A DNA stretch of 12,507 nucleotides from Lachnospiraceae bacterium (GCA_029068665.1 JAIECC010000367.1:1-12507), one strand, 5' to 3'; positions 1 through 8,178 are shown, counted from the stretch's first letter. Made by a program: numbers and translations. Notes: generated by a model from the letters alone, not told the origin.

Positions 1-2
1 AT

Positions 3-57
3 AAAAGACAGTTTCTTTATCAGAAGGAAGGGAATGATGAAGAAGCTGTCTTTTTTT
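3..57 (+). terminator. Intrinsic terminator upstream of secA
   Basis: Bases 3-17 (AAAAGACAGTTTCTT) pair with 40-54 (AAGAAGCTGTCTTTT) over 15 positions, one of them a G-T wobble, around a 22-base loop. The 3' arm runs into a tract of seven T (51-57). This is the normal form of a Rho-independent terminator for a gene ending left of the window. It separates that unit from the secA promoter, which begins directly after the T tract. Confidence 0.85.
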
Positions 58-58
58 C

Positions 59-87
59 TTGCGTGTATGAATCAATGGTGATACAAT
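59..87 (+). promoter_or_regulatory. Probable sigma-A promoter of the secA operon
   Basis: TACAAT at 82-87 matches the -10 consensus in five of six positions. It is preceded by TG at 79-80 with one spacer base, which makes an extended -10 element. A weak -35 (TTGCGT, 59-64) sits exactly 17 bases upstream. Transcription would start near 94, giving a leader of about 32 bases before the secA ATG. Its position directly after the terminator supports it; no operator-like repeat is visible. Confidence 0.6.
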
Positions 88-125
88 GTAACAGATTGTA
101 AAGTGACGAGTTAGGAGTTATTAAA

Positions 126-2699
126 ATGAGTATTATTGAAAAGATATTTGGAACACATAGTGAAAAGGAATTAAAACGGATTTATCCGTTAGTGAATAAG
201 ATTGAAGCACTGGATTCCGACATGCAGGCATTAAGTGATGAAGAATTGCAAGGAAAAACAGCAGAGTTCAAGGAACGTTTGAAGAATGGCGAAACTTTGG
301 ATGATGTATTGGTGGAAGCTTTTGCAGTTGTCCGGGAAGCAGCCAGTCGTGTATTAAAGATGAAGCACTACCGGGTACAGCTCATTGGCGGTATTGTTCT
401 TCATCAGGGCAGAATTGCAGAAATGAGAACCGGTGAAGGTAAAACCCTGGTGTCTACCCTGCCGGCTTATTTGAATGCTCTGGAGGGGAAAGGTGTTCAT
501 ATTGTTACGGTCAATGATTATCTGGCAAAGCGTGATGCTGAGTGGATGGGACAGGTTCATGAGTTTCTGGGACTGAAGGTTGGTGTAATTTTGAACAGTT
601 CCACCAATGAAGAGCGAAGAGAGGCTTATAATTGTGATATTACATATATTACGAATAATGAGCTTGGTTTCGATTACCTTCGTGACAATATGGTTATATA
701 TAAGGAACAGTTAGTGCAGCGGGAGCTTCACTATGCCATTGTGGATGAGGTGGACTCGGTATTGATTGATGAGGCCAGAACTCCGTTGATTATTTCCGGT
801 CAAAGTGGTAAATCAACAGATTTGTACCGGATGTGTGATTATCTGGCACGCCGGATGCAGCGAGGCTCTTCCGATGGTGAGCTTTCAAAGATGGATGCCA
901 TGATGGGTACGGATATCGAAGAGGATGGAGATTTCCTTGTCAATGAAAAGGACAAGAATGTAATGCTGACAGCACAGGGTGTAAAGGAAGTGGAGAAGTT
1001 CTTCCATATTGAAAACCTGGCAGATGCAGAAAACTTAGATATTCAGCATAATATGATTCTGGCATTGAAGGCGCATAATCTGATGTTCCGGGATAAGAAT
1101 TATGTAGTGAAGGATGACGAGGTATTGATCGTAGATGAATTTACCGGACGTATTATGCCGGGACGGCGTTACTCTGACGGTCTTCATCAGGCGATTGAAG
1201 CAAAAGAAAATGTGAAGGTAAAGCGGGAGAGCAAGACTCTGGCAACCATTACCTTCCAGAACTTCTTTAATAAATATGCAAAGAAAGCCGGCATGACCGG
1301 TACGGCACAGACGGAGGAGACAGAATTCCGTGAGATATATGGTATGGATGTTATTGTAATTCCAACCAATCTTCCAATACAAAGAGTGGATCATGATGAT
1401 GCCATGTTCCGGACCAAGCGGGAAAAGCTAAACGCTGTGGTTCAGTCTGTTATCGAGTCCTATGAAAAAGGTCAGCCTGTACTGGTAGGTACAGTCAGCA
1501 TCGAAGGCTCTGAAGAATTAAGTCACATGCTGGTGAAAAAGGGAATTCCACATAAGGTCCTGAATGCAAAGTTCCATGAGATGGAAGCAGAAATCGTAGC
1601 AGATGCCGGACAGAAAAAGGCTGTTACCATAGCTACCAATATGGCAGGACGTGGTACGGATATTAAGCTGGGAGAAGGTGTTCTGGAGCTGGGCGGATTA
1701 AAAATCATCGGTACAGAGCGGCATGAATCCAGACGTATTGACAATCAGCTTCGTGGACGTGCCGGACGTCAGGGTGACATCGGTGAATCCAAGTTCTATT
1801 TATCCATGGAAGATGATTTAATGCGGCTGTTTGGTTCCGAGCGTATTATTACCATGATGGATCAGCTGCAGGTGCCGGAAGGGGAAGAAATTCATCATAA
1901 GATGTTGTCCAAGGCAGTAGAACGGGCACAGAAGAAGATTGAAAATAACAACTTTGGTGTGCGTAAGAACTTAATGGAGTATGATCAGATCAATAATGAA
2001 CAGCGAGAGATCATCTATGCAGAGCGCCGTCGGGTGTTGGACGGAGAAAATATGCGGGATGTTGTCTACAATATGATGATGGATACCGTAGAGGATTGTG
2101 TGAATCGTACCATTCTGAGGGATGCACCGGCAGAAGAATGGGATATGAAGGCATTGAATGAAGCATTGCTTCCGATCGTTCCCTTATCTCCGGTTGAATT
2201 GACGGAAGAAGAGAAGAAGAGTGGTGATGTCGAGAAATTAAAGCAGCGGTTAAAGGACGAGACCACCCGGTTATATGAGCAAAAGGAACAGGAATTCCAG
2301 CAGGAGGATCAGATCCGTGAACTGGAACGAGTGATTCTGTTGAAGGTAATTGACCGGAAATGGATGGATCATATTGATGACATGGCACAGCTTCGACAGG
2401 GAATTGGCTTGCAGGCATACGGACAAAAGGATCCGGTGATTGAATACAAATACGCCGGCTATGATATGTTCCAGGAGATGACCAATGCCATCAAGGAGGA
2501 TACTGCAAGATTACTGCTGCATGTCCGGGTAGAGCAGAAAATCGAACGGGAGCAGGTGGCAAAAGCAACAGGAACCAATAAAGATGATACTGCAACAAAA
2601 GGACCGGTAAAGCGGAAGGAAGCAAAGATTGGCAGGAATGATCCTTGTCCATGTGGCTCCGGTCTTAAGTATAAGATGTGCTGTGGACGGGGAAAATAA
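126..2699 (+). CDS. secA: Preprotein translocase ATPase SecA
   Basis: SecA is the motor that drives unfolded secretory proteins through the SecYEG channel at the inner face of the membrane. The 857-residue product has the full family layout. The Walker A loop is GEGKT (residues 103-107) and the DEVD Walker B box is at 207-210, followed by the conserved IDEART stretch. The second helicase half carries AGRGTDI (507-513) and RGRAGRQGD (543-551). The C-terminal metal-binding tail has Cys841, Cys843, Cys852 and Cys853 in the usual CxC-x8-CC spacing; it normally binds zinc and contacts SecB or ribosomes. Length is typical for Firmicutes. The ATG at 126 is set by AGGAG at 113-117, eight bases upstream. 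The gene appears to be first in a six-gene operon; prfB follows after 49 bases, a common pairing in bacteria. Confidence 0.98.
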   Translation: MSIIEKIFGTHSEKELKRIYPLVNKIEALDSDMQALSDEELQGKTAEFKERLKNGETLDDVLVEAFAVVREAASRVLKMKHYRVQLIGGIVLHQGRIAEMRTGEGKTLVSTLPAYLNALEGKGVHIVTVNDYLAKRDAEWMGQVHEFLGLKVGVILNSSTNEERREAYNCDITYITNNELGFDYLRDNMVIYKEQLVQRELHYAIVDEVDSVLIDEARTPLIISGQSGKSTDLYRMCDYLARRMQRGSSDGELSKMDAMMGTDIEEDGDFLVNEKDKNVMLTAQGVKEVEKFFHIENLADAENLDIQHNMILALKAHNLMFRDKNYVVKDDEVLIVDEFTGRIMPGRRYSDGLHQAIEAKENVKVKRESKTLATITFQNFFNKYAKKAGMTGTAQTEETEFREIYGMDVIVIPTNLPIQRVDHDDAMFRTKREKLNAVVQSVIESYEKGQPVLVGTVSIEGSEELSHMLVKKGIPHKVLNAKFHEMEAEIVADAGQKKAVTIATNMAGRGTDIKLGEGVLELGGLKIIGTERHESRRIDNQLRGRAGRQGDIGESKFYLSMEDDLMRLFGSERIITMMDQLQVPEGEEIHHKMLSKAVERAQKKIENNNFGVRKNLMEYDQINNEQREIIYAERRRVLDGENMRDVVYNMMMDTVEDCVNRTILRDAPAEEWDMKALNEALLPIVPLSPVELTEEEKKSGDVEKLKQRLKDETTRLYEQKEQEFQQEDQIRELERVILLKVIDRKWMDHIDDMAQLRQGIGLQAYGQKDPVIEYKYAGYDMFQEMTNAIKEDTARLLLHVRVEQKIEREQVAKATGTNKDDTATKGPVKRKEAKIGRNDPCPCGSGLKYKMCCGRGK

Positions 2700-2748
2700 A
2701 GACTTCAGGGAAAAGAGATATAAAATTATAATAAAGTAGGTGAGATTA

Positions 2749-3880
2749 GTGATTGAATTAGATCAGTTTCGTATGGAACTAAAGGAATATCGTACACCAC
2801 TAGCGGAAGTAAGGGATTCACTTTGACATCCCTTATCTAAAGGATGAGATTGAAAAGTGCGATTATCAGATGCAGGAGCCTGGGTTCTGGGATGATGTGG
2901 AGAAGTCTCAGGAAATCATGAAAAGGGTAAAAGCTTTAAAGGATACGGTAGAGACCTTTGAAGCACTGGAATCAGAGTTTGAAGATATTGAAACCATGAT
3001 TCAGATGGCTGAGGAGGAAAACGAATCATCTTTGATTGCTGAAATTGAAGAAATGCTTCAGCATTTTATTCAGGATTTTGATGCATTAAGGATTCGGACC
3101 CTGCTGTCCGGAGAATTTGACAAAGAAAGTGCTGTGGTTACTCTTCATGCAGGTACCGGCGGAACAGAGTCCTGTGACTGGGTAAGCATGCTGTACCGTA
3201 TGTATACCCGGTGGGCGGAAAAGAAGGGATATCAGTTAGAAGTGTTGGACTATCTGGATGGTGAAGAGGCCGGTATTAAGTCAGTTACCTTTCAGGTGAA
3301 TGGTGAAAATGCCTTTGGTTATCTGAAGTCTGAACGGGGGGTTCACCGGCTGGTGCGGATATCTCCCTTTAATGCGGCAGGAAAGCGTCAGACCTCTTTT
3401 GCATCCTGCGATGTGATGCCGGATATCGAAGAGGATATTGAAGTGGATATTAATGAAGATGATTTGCGGATTGATACTTATCGTTCCAGCGGAGCAGGCG
3501 GTCAGCACATTAATAAGACCTCTTCGGCAGTTCGTATTACCCACTTGCCAACAGGGATTGTCGTACAGTGTCAGAACGAACGGTCCCAGCACAGCAACAA
3601 GGACCGGGCAATGAAGATGCTGAAAGCAAAGCTATTTATGATAAAGCAGCAGGAGAATCTGGAAAAAATATCAGATATCCGGGGCGAAGTCATGGAGAAT
3701 ACATGGGGGAGTCAGATCCGGTCGTATGTCATGCAGCCATATACAATGGTGAAGGATCATCGGACCAACGCTGAATCCGGCAATACATCTGCTGTTCTGG
3801 ATGGTGAAATTGATTTATTCATCAATGCATTCTTAAAATGGTCGAATGTTAATCGGGATACAGCGGATGAAGATTCATAA
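2749..3880 (+). CDS. prfB: Peptide chain release factor 2 (programmed +1 frameshift)
   Basis: RF2 ends translation at UGA and UAA. The reading frame starts at GTG 2749 (ribosome binding site AGGTGAG at 2738-2744) and runs 25 codons to CTT 2821-2823. An in-frame TGA at 2824-2826 then stops it, and the rest of the protein continues in the +1 frame from GAC at 2825. Skipping one base gives about 376 residues. In this numbering the stop-codon recognition motif SPF falls at 205-207 and the catalytic GGQ at 250-252, the same numbers as in E. coli RF2, which supports both the start and the shift site. The N-terminal domain (about 1-115) is helical and acidic. A caller that ignores the shift would report a truncated gene beginning at ATG 2870. 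The gene is intact, not a pseudogene. It lies between secA and the cheW-like gene in the same unit. Confidence 0.97.
2811..2827 (+). promoter_or_regulatory. RF2 programmed +1 frameshift site
   Basis: The slip site is CTT TGA C (2821-2827), preceded by an internal Shine-Dalgarno-like AAGGGA (2811-2816). The codon order AGG GAT TCA CTT TGA C keeps the known three-base spacing between the SD-like element and the CTT slip codon. In characterised bacteria, scarce RF2 makes ribosomes pause at this UGA and slip forward, so RF2 controls its own synthesis. The elements are seen directly; the autoregulation is inferred from the family. Confidence 0.95.
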
Positions 3881-3907
3881 AAATAGTACAAGAGATAGGA
3901 GTAAAAA

Positions 3908-4381
3908 ATGAGTGAGGAAAAGCAAGTAGTATTTCGACTGGGAAACGAGTCTTACAGTATAAACATTGAATATGTTAAGGCAATTGAACAGGAATATCAT
4001 ATTATTCCGCTGCCGGAGGCACCGGAGCATATCAAGGGAATGATTAATTTACGTGGGGAAATTATTCCGGTTTATAGCCTGCGTTCCAGATTCTGTATGG
4101 AGGAAATAGAAAAAGGAAAGGATAATCAACTGTTGATTGTTCGGGCAGGTGTTGTCCAGCTGGCTTTTGAGGTTGATGCAGTGGTTGGAATTGAAACAAT
4201 TGAAGAATTGCAGAAAAAGGAAGTGCCGCTTGTTGTTCGCAGCGAGGCAACGAACTATATTGGCGGTATGTTGAATATCAGAGATCAGATTGTTGTGGAA
4301 ATCTCAATTACAAATATACTGACAGAAAGCGAATGGGAAGATATAGAAGAACTAATAAAAGGAGAGACAAGAGATGATTAA
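3908..4381 (+). CDS. cheW: CheW-domain chemotaxis coupling protein
   Basis: CheW is a cytoplasmic scaffold that links methyl-accepting chemoreceptors to the kinase CheA. The 157-residue product is a single CheW domain with no added receiver domain, so it is CheW rather than CheV. The hallmark core NLRGEIIPVYSLR spans residues 47-59, and IIPLPEAPEHIKG precedes it as in the family. The ATG is set by AGGAG at 3897-3901. Its stop overlaps the start of hom by 8 bases, so the two are probably translationally coupled. No other chemotaxis or flagellar gene is in the window; placement between prfB and amino-acid genes is odd. It may serve chemotaxis encoded elsewhere, or a CheW-like role in another signalling array. 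The gene symbol reflects the domain and is not proof of orthology. Confidence 0.9.
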   Translation: MSEEKQVVFRLGNESYSINIEYVKAIEQEYHIIPLPEAPEHIKGMINLRGEIIPVYSLRSRFCMEEIEKGKDNQLLIVRAGVVQLAFEVDAVVGIETIEELQKKEVPLVVRSEATNYIGGMLNIRDQIVVEISITNILTESEWEDIEELIKGETRDD

Positions 4382-5597
4382 TATTGCAGTACTTGGCTAT
4401 GGTACAGTAGGCTCCGGTGTGGTTGAAGTGATTCAGACCAATCAGGAAATAGTAAATAAACGTGCCGGAGAAGAAGTAAACATTAAATATGTATTGGATT
4501 TACGGGATTTTGAAGGTGATCCGATTCAGAAAATTCTGGTGCATGATTATAATGTAATCCTGGAGGACGAAGAAGTTAAGATTGTAGTAGAGGTAATGGG
4601 CGGGGAAGAACCGGCTCATCGTTTTGTAAAGCAGGCCTTGGAAAGCGGCAAAAGTGTATGTACCTCCAACAAGGAAATGGTGGCAAAATACGGTGCGGAA
4701 TTGATTCAGATTGCCAAAGAAAACAAGGTGAATTTCTTATATGAAGCCAGTGTAGGCGGTGGTATTCCGATTATCCGCCCGCTGATCAGTTCTCTGACCT
4801 GTGACGATATTACAGAGGTTTCAGGTATTTTGAATGGAACGACGAATTACATTTTAACCAAAATGCGCGATGAAGGCTCTGCCTTTGAGACGGTATTGCT
4901 GGAAGCACAGGAAAAGGGCTATGCGGAACGGGATCCGGAGGCAGATGTAGAAGGCTATGATGCCTGCCGTAAAATAGCAATATTAACATCTCTGGTATGT
5001 GGGCAGCAGATTGATTATGAGGATATCTATACCGAAGGGATTACCAAGATAACAGATAAGGATTTCTTATATGCAAAGGCATTGAAGGGTTCCATAAAGC
5101 TGCTGGGAACCTATCAGAGAATCGATGGAAAAGTATATGCTATGGTGGCACCGGTCATTATCAGCGAAAAGCATCCGCTTTATCATGTGGATGATGTATT
5201 TAACGCTGTATTTGTCCATGGTAATATGCTGGATGATGCTATGTTTTATGGAAGAGGAGCAGGAAAGCTCCCGACTGCCAGTGCAGTGGTTTCAGATGTG
5301 GTAGATGAAGTAAAGCATATGGGTAAAAACATCATGCAGATTTGGGAACCGGGCAAGTTGGAACTGGGGAATTTTGATGATTGGAAGCATAAGTTCCTGG
5401 TTCGTATTCATTCAGAGGATATCGACGATGTGAATATGGAAGATGTGAAGAATGCATTTGGTAATGTATTATATATACAGGCTCCGGGAGTTATGAATGA
5501 AACTGCATTTGTAACAGAACCTATTGAAGAAGGAGTGTTCCGAGAAGGCATTGAGAAGTTTGAAGGTGTGCTCAGCACCATCCGGGTTGGCTTCTAG
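4374..5597 (+). CDS. hom: Homoserine dehydrogenase
   Basis: Hom reduces aspartate semialdehyde to homoserine with NAD(P)H, the branch point to threonine and methionine. The 407-residue protein opens with the Rossmann loop GYGTVGSG (8-15). Asn99-Lys100 (SNKEMVAKYG) match the known substrate-side lysine region, GILNGTTNYI lies at about 151-160, and the signature ERDPEADVEGYDACRK spans 185-200. Asp196 and Lys200 correspond to the catalytic pair in characterised enzymes. The C-terminal part (about 338-407) resembles the usual ACT regulatory domain in outline but lacks a recognisable ligand-turn motif. The ATG at 4374 has AAAAGGAG at 4357-4364, inside the cheW 3' end. The apgM-like gene and lysC downstream belong to the same pathway. 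Confidence 0.96.
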   Translation: MINIAVLGYGTVGSGVVEVIQTNQEIVNKRAGEEVNIKYVLDLRDFEGDPIQKILVHDYNVILEDEEVKIVVEVMGGEEPAHRFVKQALESGKSVCTSNKEMVAKYGAELIQIAKENKVNFLYEASVGGGIPIIRPLISSLTCDDITEVSGILNGTTNYILTKMRDEGSAFETVLLEAQEKGYAERDPEADVEGYDACRKIAILTSLVCGQQIDYEDIYTEGITKITDKDFLYAKALKGSIKLLGTYQRIDGKVYAMVAPVIISEKHPLYHVDDVFNAVFVHGNMLDDAMFYGRGAGKLPTASAVVSDVVDEVKHMGKNIMQIWEPGKLELGNFDDWKHKFLVRIHSEDIDDVNMEDVKNAFGNVLYIQAPGVMNETAFVTEPIEEGVFREGIEKFEGVLSTIRVGF

Positions 5598-5636
5598 TTT
5601 TAAGATATACTGATTTAGCAGGCGGAGGAAAGACAG

Positions 5637-6845
5637 ATGAAATATGTTATAATTTTAGGAGATGGTATGGCAGATGATCCCATTGAGGAAATCAATGGCA
5701 TGACGCCTTTGGAGTATGCGCAAACCCCTGTCATGGATGAGATGGCTGAAGTATCAGAGGTTGGTTTGGTTCATACCATACCGGAGGGGATGAGTCCGGG
5801 CAGTGATACTGCCAATTTATCAGTGATCGGGTACAATCCGGAAAAATACTATTCCGGTCGCTCGCCTTTGGAGGCACTTAGCATTGGTGTAGATATGAAG
5901 CCCACGGATATTTCTTTTCGCTGCAATATTGTAACACTATCAGAAGAGGAAAATACCTACGAAGAACACAGAATTCTGGATCACAGTTCCAGTGAGATAT
6001 CGACGGAGGATGCTGCCATATTATTGGATGCAGTGAAAAAAGAATTAGAGCCTTTATATGCCGATTACAAATTCTATGTAGGAACCAGTTATCGTCATTT
6101 AACGATTTGGGATAACGGAAAAGTATTGCCATTGACTCCGCCTCATGATATATTAGGTAAGGTTATCGGGGATTATTTGCCGGAGGATGAGGTTCTTCGC
6201 ATCATGATGAAGAAAAGCTACGATATTCTGGTCAATCATCCGATTAATCAGGAGCGAAAGGCGAAGGGATTAAATCCTGCGAATTCTCTTTGGTTCTGGG
6301 GAGCCGGAACAAGACCGGCGCTTTCTTCTTTTGAAGAAAAGAATCATAAAAAGGGTGTTATGATTTCAGCTGTTGATTTGTTAAAAGGTATTGCTGTGGG
6401 AGCAGGACTGAAGAATATTTCTGTAGAAGGTGCTACCGGTGGTCTGGAAACAAATTATGAAGGAAAGGCTGAGGCAGCAGTAAAGGCACTGCTGGAGGAT
6501 GGTTATGACTTCGCATATATACATGTAGAAGCACCGGATGAAATGGGTCATCAGGGAAGCTTGGAACGTAAAATAAAAGCGATTGAATATTTAGACAGCC
6601 GTTTGATTAAAATCGTGAAGGATGCCTTTGCAGCCAACAAGGAGGCTGTTCGTATTTTGATTTTGCCGGATCATCCGACTCCAATCGCAAAGCGGACTCA
6701 TGTAAGTGATCCTGTACCGTATATGCTATATGACAGCAGCAGACCGTTGGAAAATCCGTTCCGATATAATGAAAAAGAGGCAAAGAAAAGTGGTATCTAT
6801 GTGGCAAAGGGTCACGAGATTATCAATCATTTGTTTGAAAAGTAA
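5637..6845 (+). CDS. ApgM-family phosphotransferase, probable homoserine kinase
   Basis: The 402-residue protein belongs to the archaeal-type, cofactor-independent phosphoglycerate mutase family in the alkaline phosphatase superfamily of metalloenzymes. Family landmarks are GDGMAD at 8-13 (metal ligand Asp9), GSDTAN at 55-60 (the likely phosphorylated serine is Ser56), HVEAPDEMGH at 296-305, and PDHPTP with RTH at 344-355, which supply further metal ligands. ATG 5637 has CGGAGG at 5623-5628. Sequence alone would allow phosphoglycerate mutase, an enzyme of glycolysis. However, it sits between hom and lysC, and from memory a subgroup of this family found beside hom is annotated as a proposed homoserine kinase, with genetic support in some anaerobes. 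I therefore favour homoserine kinase, the step feeding threonine synthase. The family assignment is firm; the substrate is inferred from context. Confidence 0.85.
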   Translation: MKYVIILGDGMADDPIEEINGMTPLEYAQTPVMDEMAEVSEVGLVHTIPEGMSPGSDTANLSVIGYNPEKYYSGRSPLEALSIGVDMKPTDISFRCNIVTLSEEENTYEEHRILDHSSSEISTEDAAILLDAVKKELEPLYADYKFYVGTSYRHLTIWDNGKVLPLTPPHDILGKVIGDYLPEDEVLRIMMKKSYDILVNHPINQERKAKGLNPANSLWFWGAGTRPALSSFEEKNHKKGVMISAVDLLKGIAVGAGLKNISVEGATGGLETNYEGKAEAAVKALLEDGYDFAYIHVEAPDEMGHQGSLERKIKAIEYLDSRLIKIVKDAFAANKEAVRILILPDHPTPIAKRTHVSDPVPYMLYDSSRPLENPFRYNEKEAKKSGIYVAKGHEIINHLFEK

Positions 6846-6862
6846 ACAACTAGGAGGAAGTC

Positions 6863-8068
6863 ATGTTAGTAGTAAAGAAATTTGGCGGTACTTCCGTAGC
6901 CAACAAAGAACGAATCTATAATGTAGCCAATCGTTGTATTGAGGACTACAAAAAGGGTAATGATGTCGTTGTTGTATTATCGGCTATGGGTAAGTATACA
7001 GACGAATTAATTGATAAGGCAAAGGACATCAATCCAAACCCGCCTAAGCGGGAAATGGATATGCTATATACCATTGGTGAGCAAATGTCGGTAGCATTAA
7101 TGGCGATGGCAATGAATCACCTGGGGGTTCCGGCTGTTTCCCTGAATGCATTTCAGGTCAGTATGCATACTACCAGTGTATATGGAAATGCCAGACTAAA
7201 AAGGATTGACAGCGAACGAATCCGGAATGAGTTAGAGCAGAGAAAGATTGTCATAGTAACCGGTTTTCAGGGCGTTGATAAATTTGATAACTATACTACG
7301 CTGGGACGCGGTGGTTCTGATACAACGGCAGTTGCATTGGCAGCGGCTTTGAATGCAGACTCTTGTGAAATATTTACGGATGTAGATGGTGTCTTTACTG
7401 CGGATCCGCGAAAGGTTCCGGCAGCAAAGAAATTAGATGTGATTTCGTATGATGAGATGCTAGAGCTGGCAACTCTGGGGGCAGGTGTATTGCATAATCG
7501 CTCTGTAGAGCTGGCAAAGAAATATGGTGTACATTTAGTTGTACGATCCAGTTTGAATACAGCAGAGGGAACCATAGTTAAGGAGGTTGGAAGCATGGAG
7601 AAAATGTTGGTAAGCGGTGTTGCTGCCGATAAAGATACAACAAGAATTTCGTTAATCGGATTAAAGGATGAACCAGGTGTGGCATTCCGCCTGTTCAATC
7701 ATCTTGCAAGACATAATATTAATGTGGATATGATTTTACAGTCTGTTGGACGGGATAGTACGAAGGATATCACCTTTACCACAACAGAAGATAATGCACA
7801 GGAAGCAGTTGAAATCGTTGAGAGACACTTCCATGAATACGAAAAGATAGATGTGGAAAAGGATGTTGTAAAGGTGTCCATCGTTGGTGCCGGTATGCAG
7901 AGCAATCCGGGTGTAGCGGCTAAAATGTTTGAGTGCTTATATGATGAAGGCATCAATATTAAGATGATTTCCACCTCAGAGATTCGTGTCAGCGTATTGA
8001 TCGGAGAAAAGTATGCGGAAAAGGCTATGAATGCCATTCATGAAAAATTCTCCCTGGGTGATAACTAA
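6863..8068 (+). CDS. lysC: Aspartate kinase, with internal start for a beta subunit
   Basis: LysC phosphorylates aspartate, the entry step for lysine, threonine, methionine and, in spore-formers, dipicolinate. The 401-residue alpha form has an amino-acid kinase domain (about 1-240) with KFGGTS at 6-11, TLGRGGSD at 146-153 and FTDVDGVF at 171-178, then two ACT domains (about 255-401) that bind feedback amino acids. ATG 6863 follows AGGAGG at 6852-6857. A second strong start inside the gene at Met245 should give a 157-residue ACT-only beta subunit, the arrangement known for the lysine-sensitive aspartokinase II of Bacillus subtilis. Which amino acid inhibits this enzyme cannot be read from sequence. 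No lysine riboswitch is visible upstream; the gap to the previous gene is only 17 bases. It is the last gene of the operon, followed by a terminator. Confidence 0.96.
   Translation: MLVVKKFGGTSVANKERIYNVANRCIEDYKKGNDVVVVLSAMGKYTDELIDKAKDINPNPPKREMDMLYTIGEQMSVALMAMAMNHLGVPAVSLNAFQVSMHTTSVYGNARLKRIDSERIRNELEQRKIVIVTGFQGVDKFDNYTTLGRGGSDTTAVALAAALNADSCEIFTDVDGVFTADPRKVPAAKKLDVISYDEMLELATLGAGVLHNRSVELAKKYGVHLVVRSSLNTAEGTIVKEVGSMEKMLVSGVAADKDTTRISLIGLKDEPGVAFRLFNHLARHNINVDMILQSVGRDSTKDITFTTTEDNAQEAVEIVERHFHEYEKIDVEKDVVKVSIVGAGMQSNPGVAAKMFECLYDEGINIKMISTSEIRVSVLIGEKYAEKAMNAIHEKFSLGDN
7580..7597 (+). promoter_or_regulatory. Internal ribosome binding site and start of LysC beta subunit
   Basis: AAGGAGG at 7580-7586 is followed by an 8-base spacer and an in-frame ATG at 7595-7597 (Met245 of LysC). 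The spacing is ideal, and the site falls at the border between kinase and ACT domains. Independent translation would give residues 245-401. In Bacillus subtilis the equivalent start produces the beta subunit of an alpha2-beta2 aspartokinase. Confidence 0.85.
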
Positions 8069-8084
8069 GTCTGATTGGATTATG

Positions 8085-8117
8085 AAAAAGAGCGGTTTGA
8101 TGAATCGCTCTTTTTTT
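8085..8117 (+). terminator. Intrinsic terminator after lysC
   Basis: AAAAAGAGCGGTT (8085-8097) pairs with AATCGCTCTTTTT (8103-8115) over 13 positions with one G-T wobble, around a five-base TGATG loop. T tract 8111-8117 follows the GC core. It begins 16 bases after the lysC stop and should end the operon that starts at secA. The A-rich 5' arm might also let it act in the opposite direction, but there is no minus-strand gene near. Confidence 0.93.
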
Positions 8118-8169
8118 GTGCTGCCTGCAGAAATAAATGAATGTTAGTATGTACTTAAAAACTCGGATA

Positions 8170-8178
8170 TGCTAGAAT
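8170..8178 (+). promoter_or_regulatory. Possible extended -10 promoter for dCMP deaminase gene
   Basis: TAGAAT at 8173-8178 is preceded by TG (8170-8171) and one spacer base. No good -35 is present at the expected distance. The terminator upstream makes a promoter here necessary unless there is read-through. The start would be near 8185, giving a leader of about 44 bases. Confidence 0.45.

Noticed and set aside
2011..2418. A 135-codon minus-strand frame within secA
   Set aside because: Antisense to conserved SecA codons, no ribosome binding site, low-complexity translation; a shadow frame. The same holds for the antisense frames in hom, apgM-like, lysC and tex.
3568..3774. A 68-codon + strand frame within prfB
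   Set aside because: It overlaps the conserved RF2 sequence in another frame and has no own start signals; a shadow frame.
5598..5636. Possible promoter (TATACT at 5606-5611) before the apgM-like gene
   Set aside because: No -35 at a usable distance and no extended -10 TG; likely chance in AT-rich spacer.
6846..6862. Lysine riboswitch ahead of lysC
   Set aside because: The intergenic gap is 17 bases and holds only the ribosome binding site; there is no room for a riboswitch.
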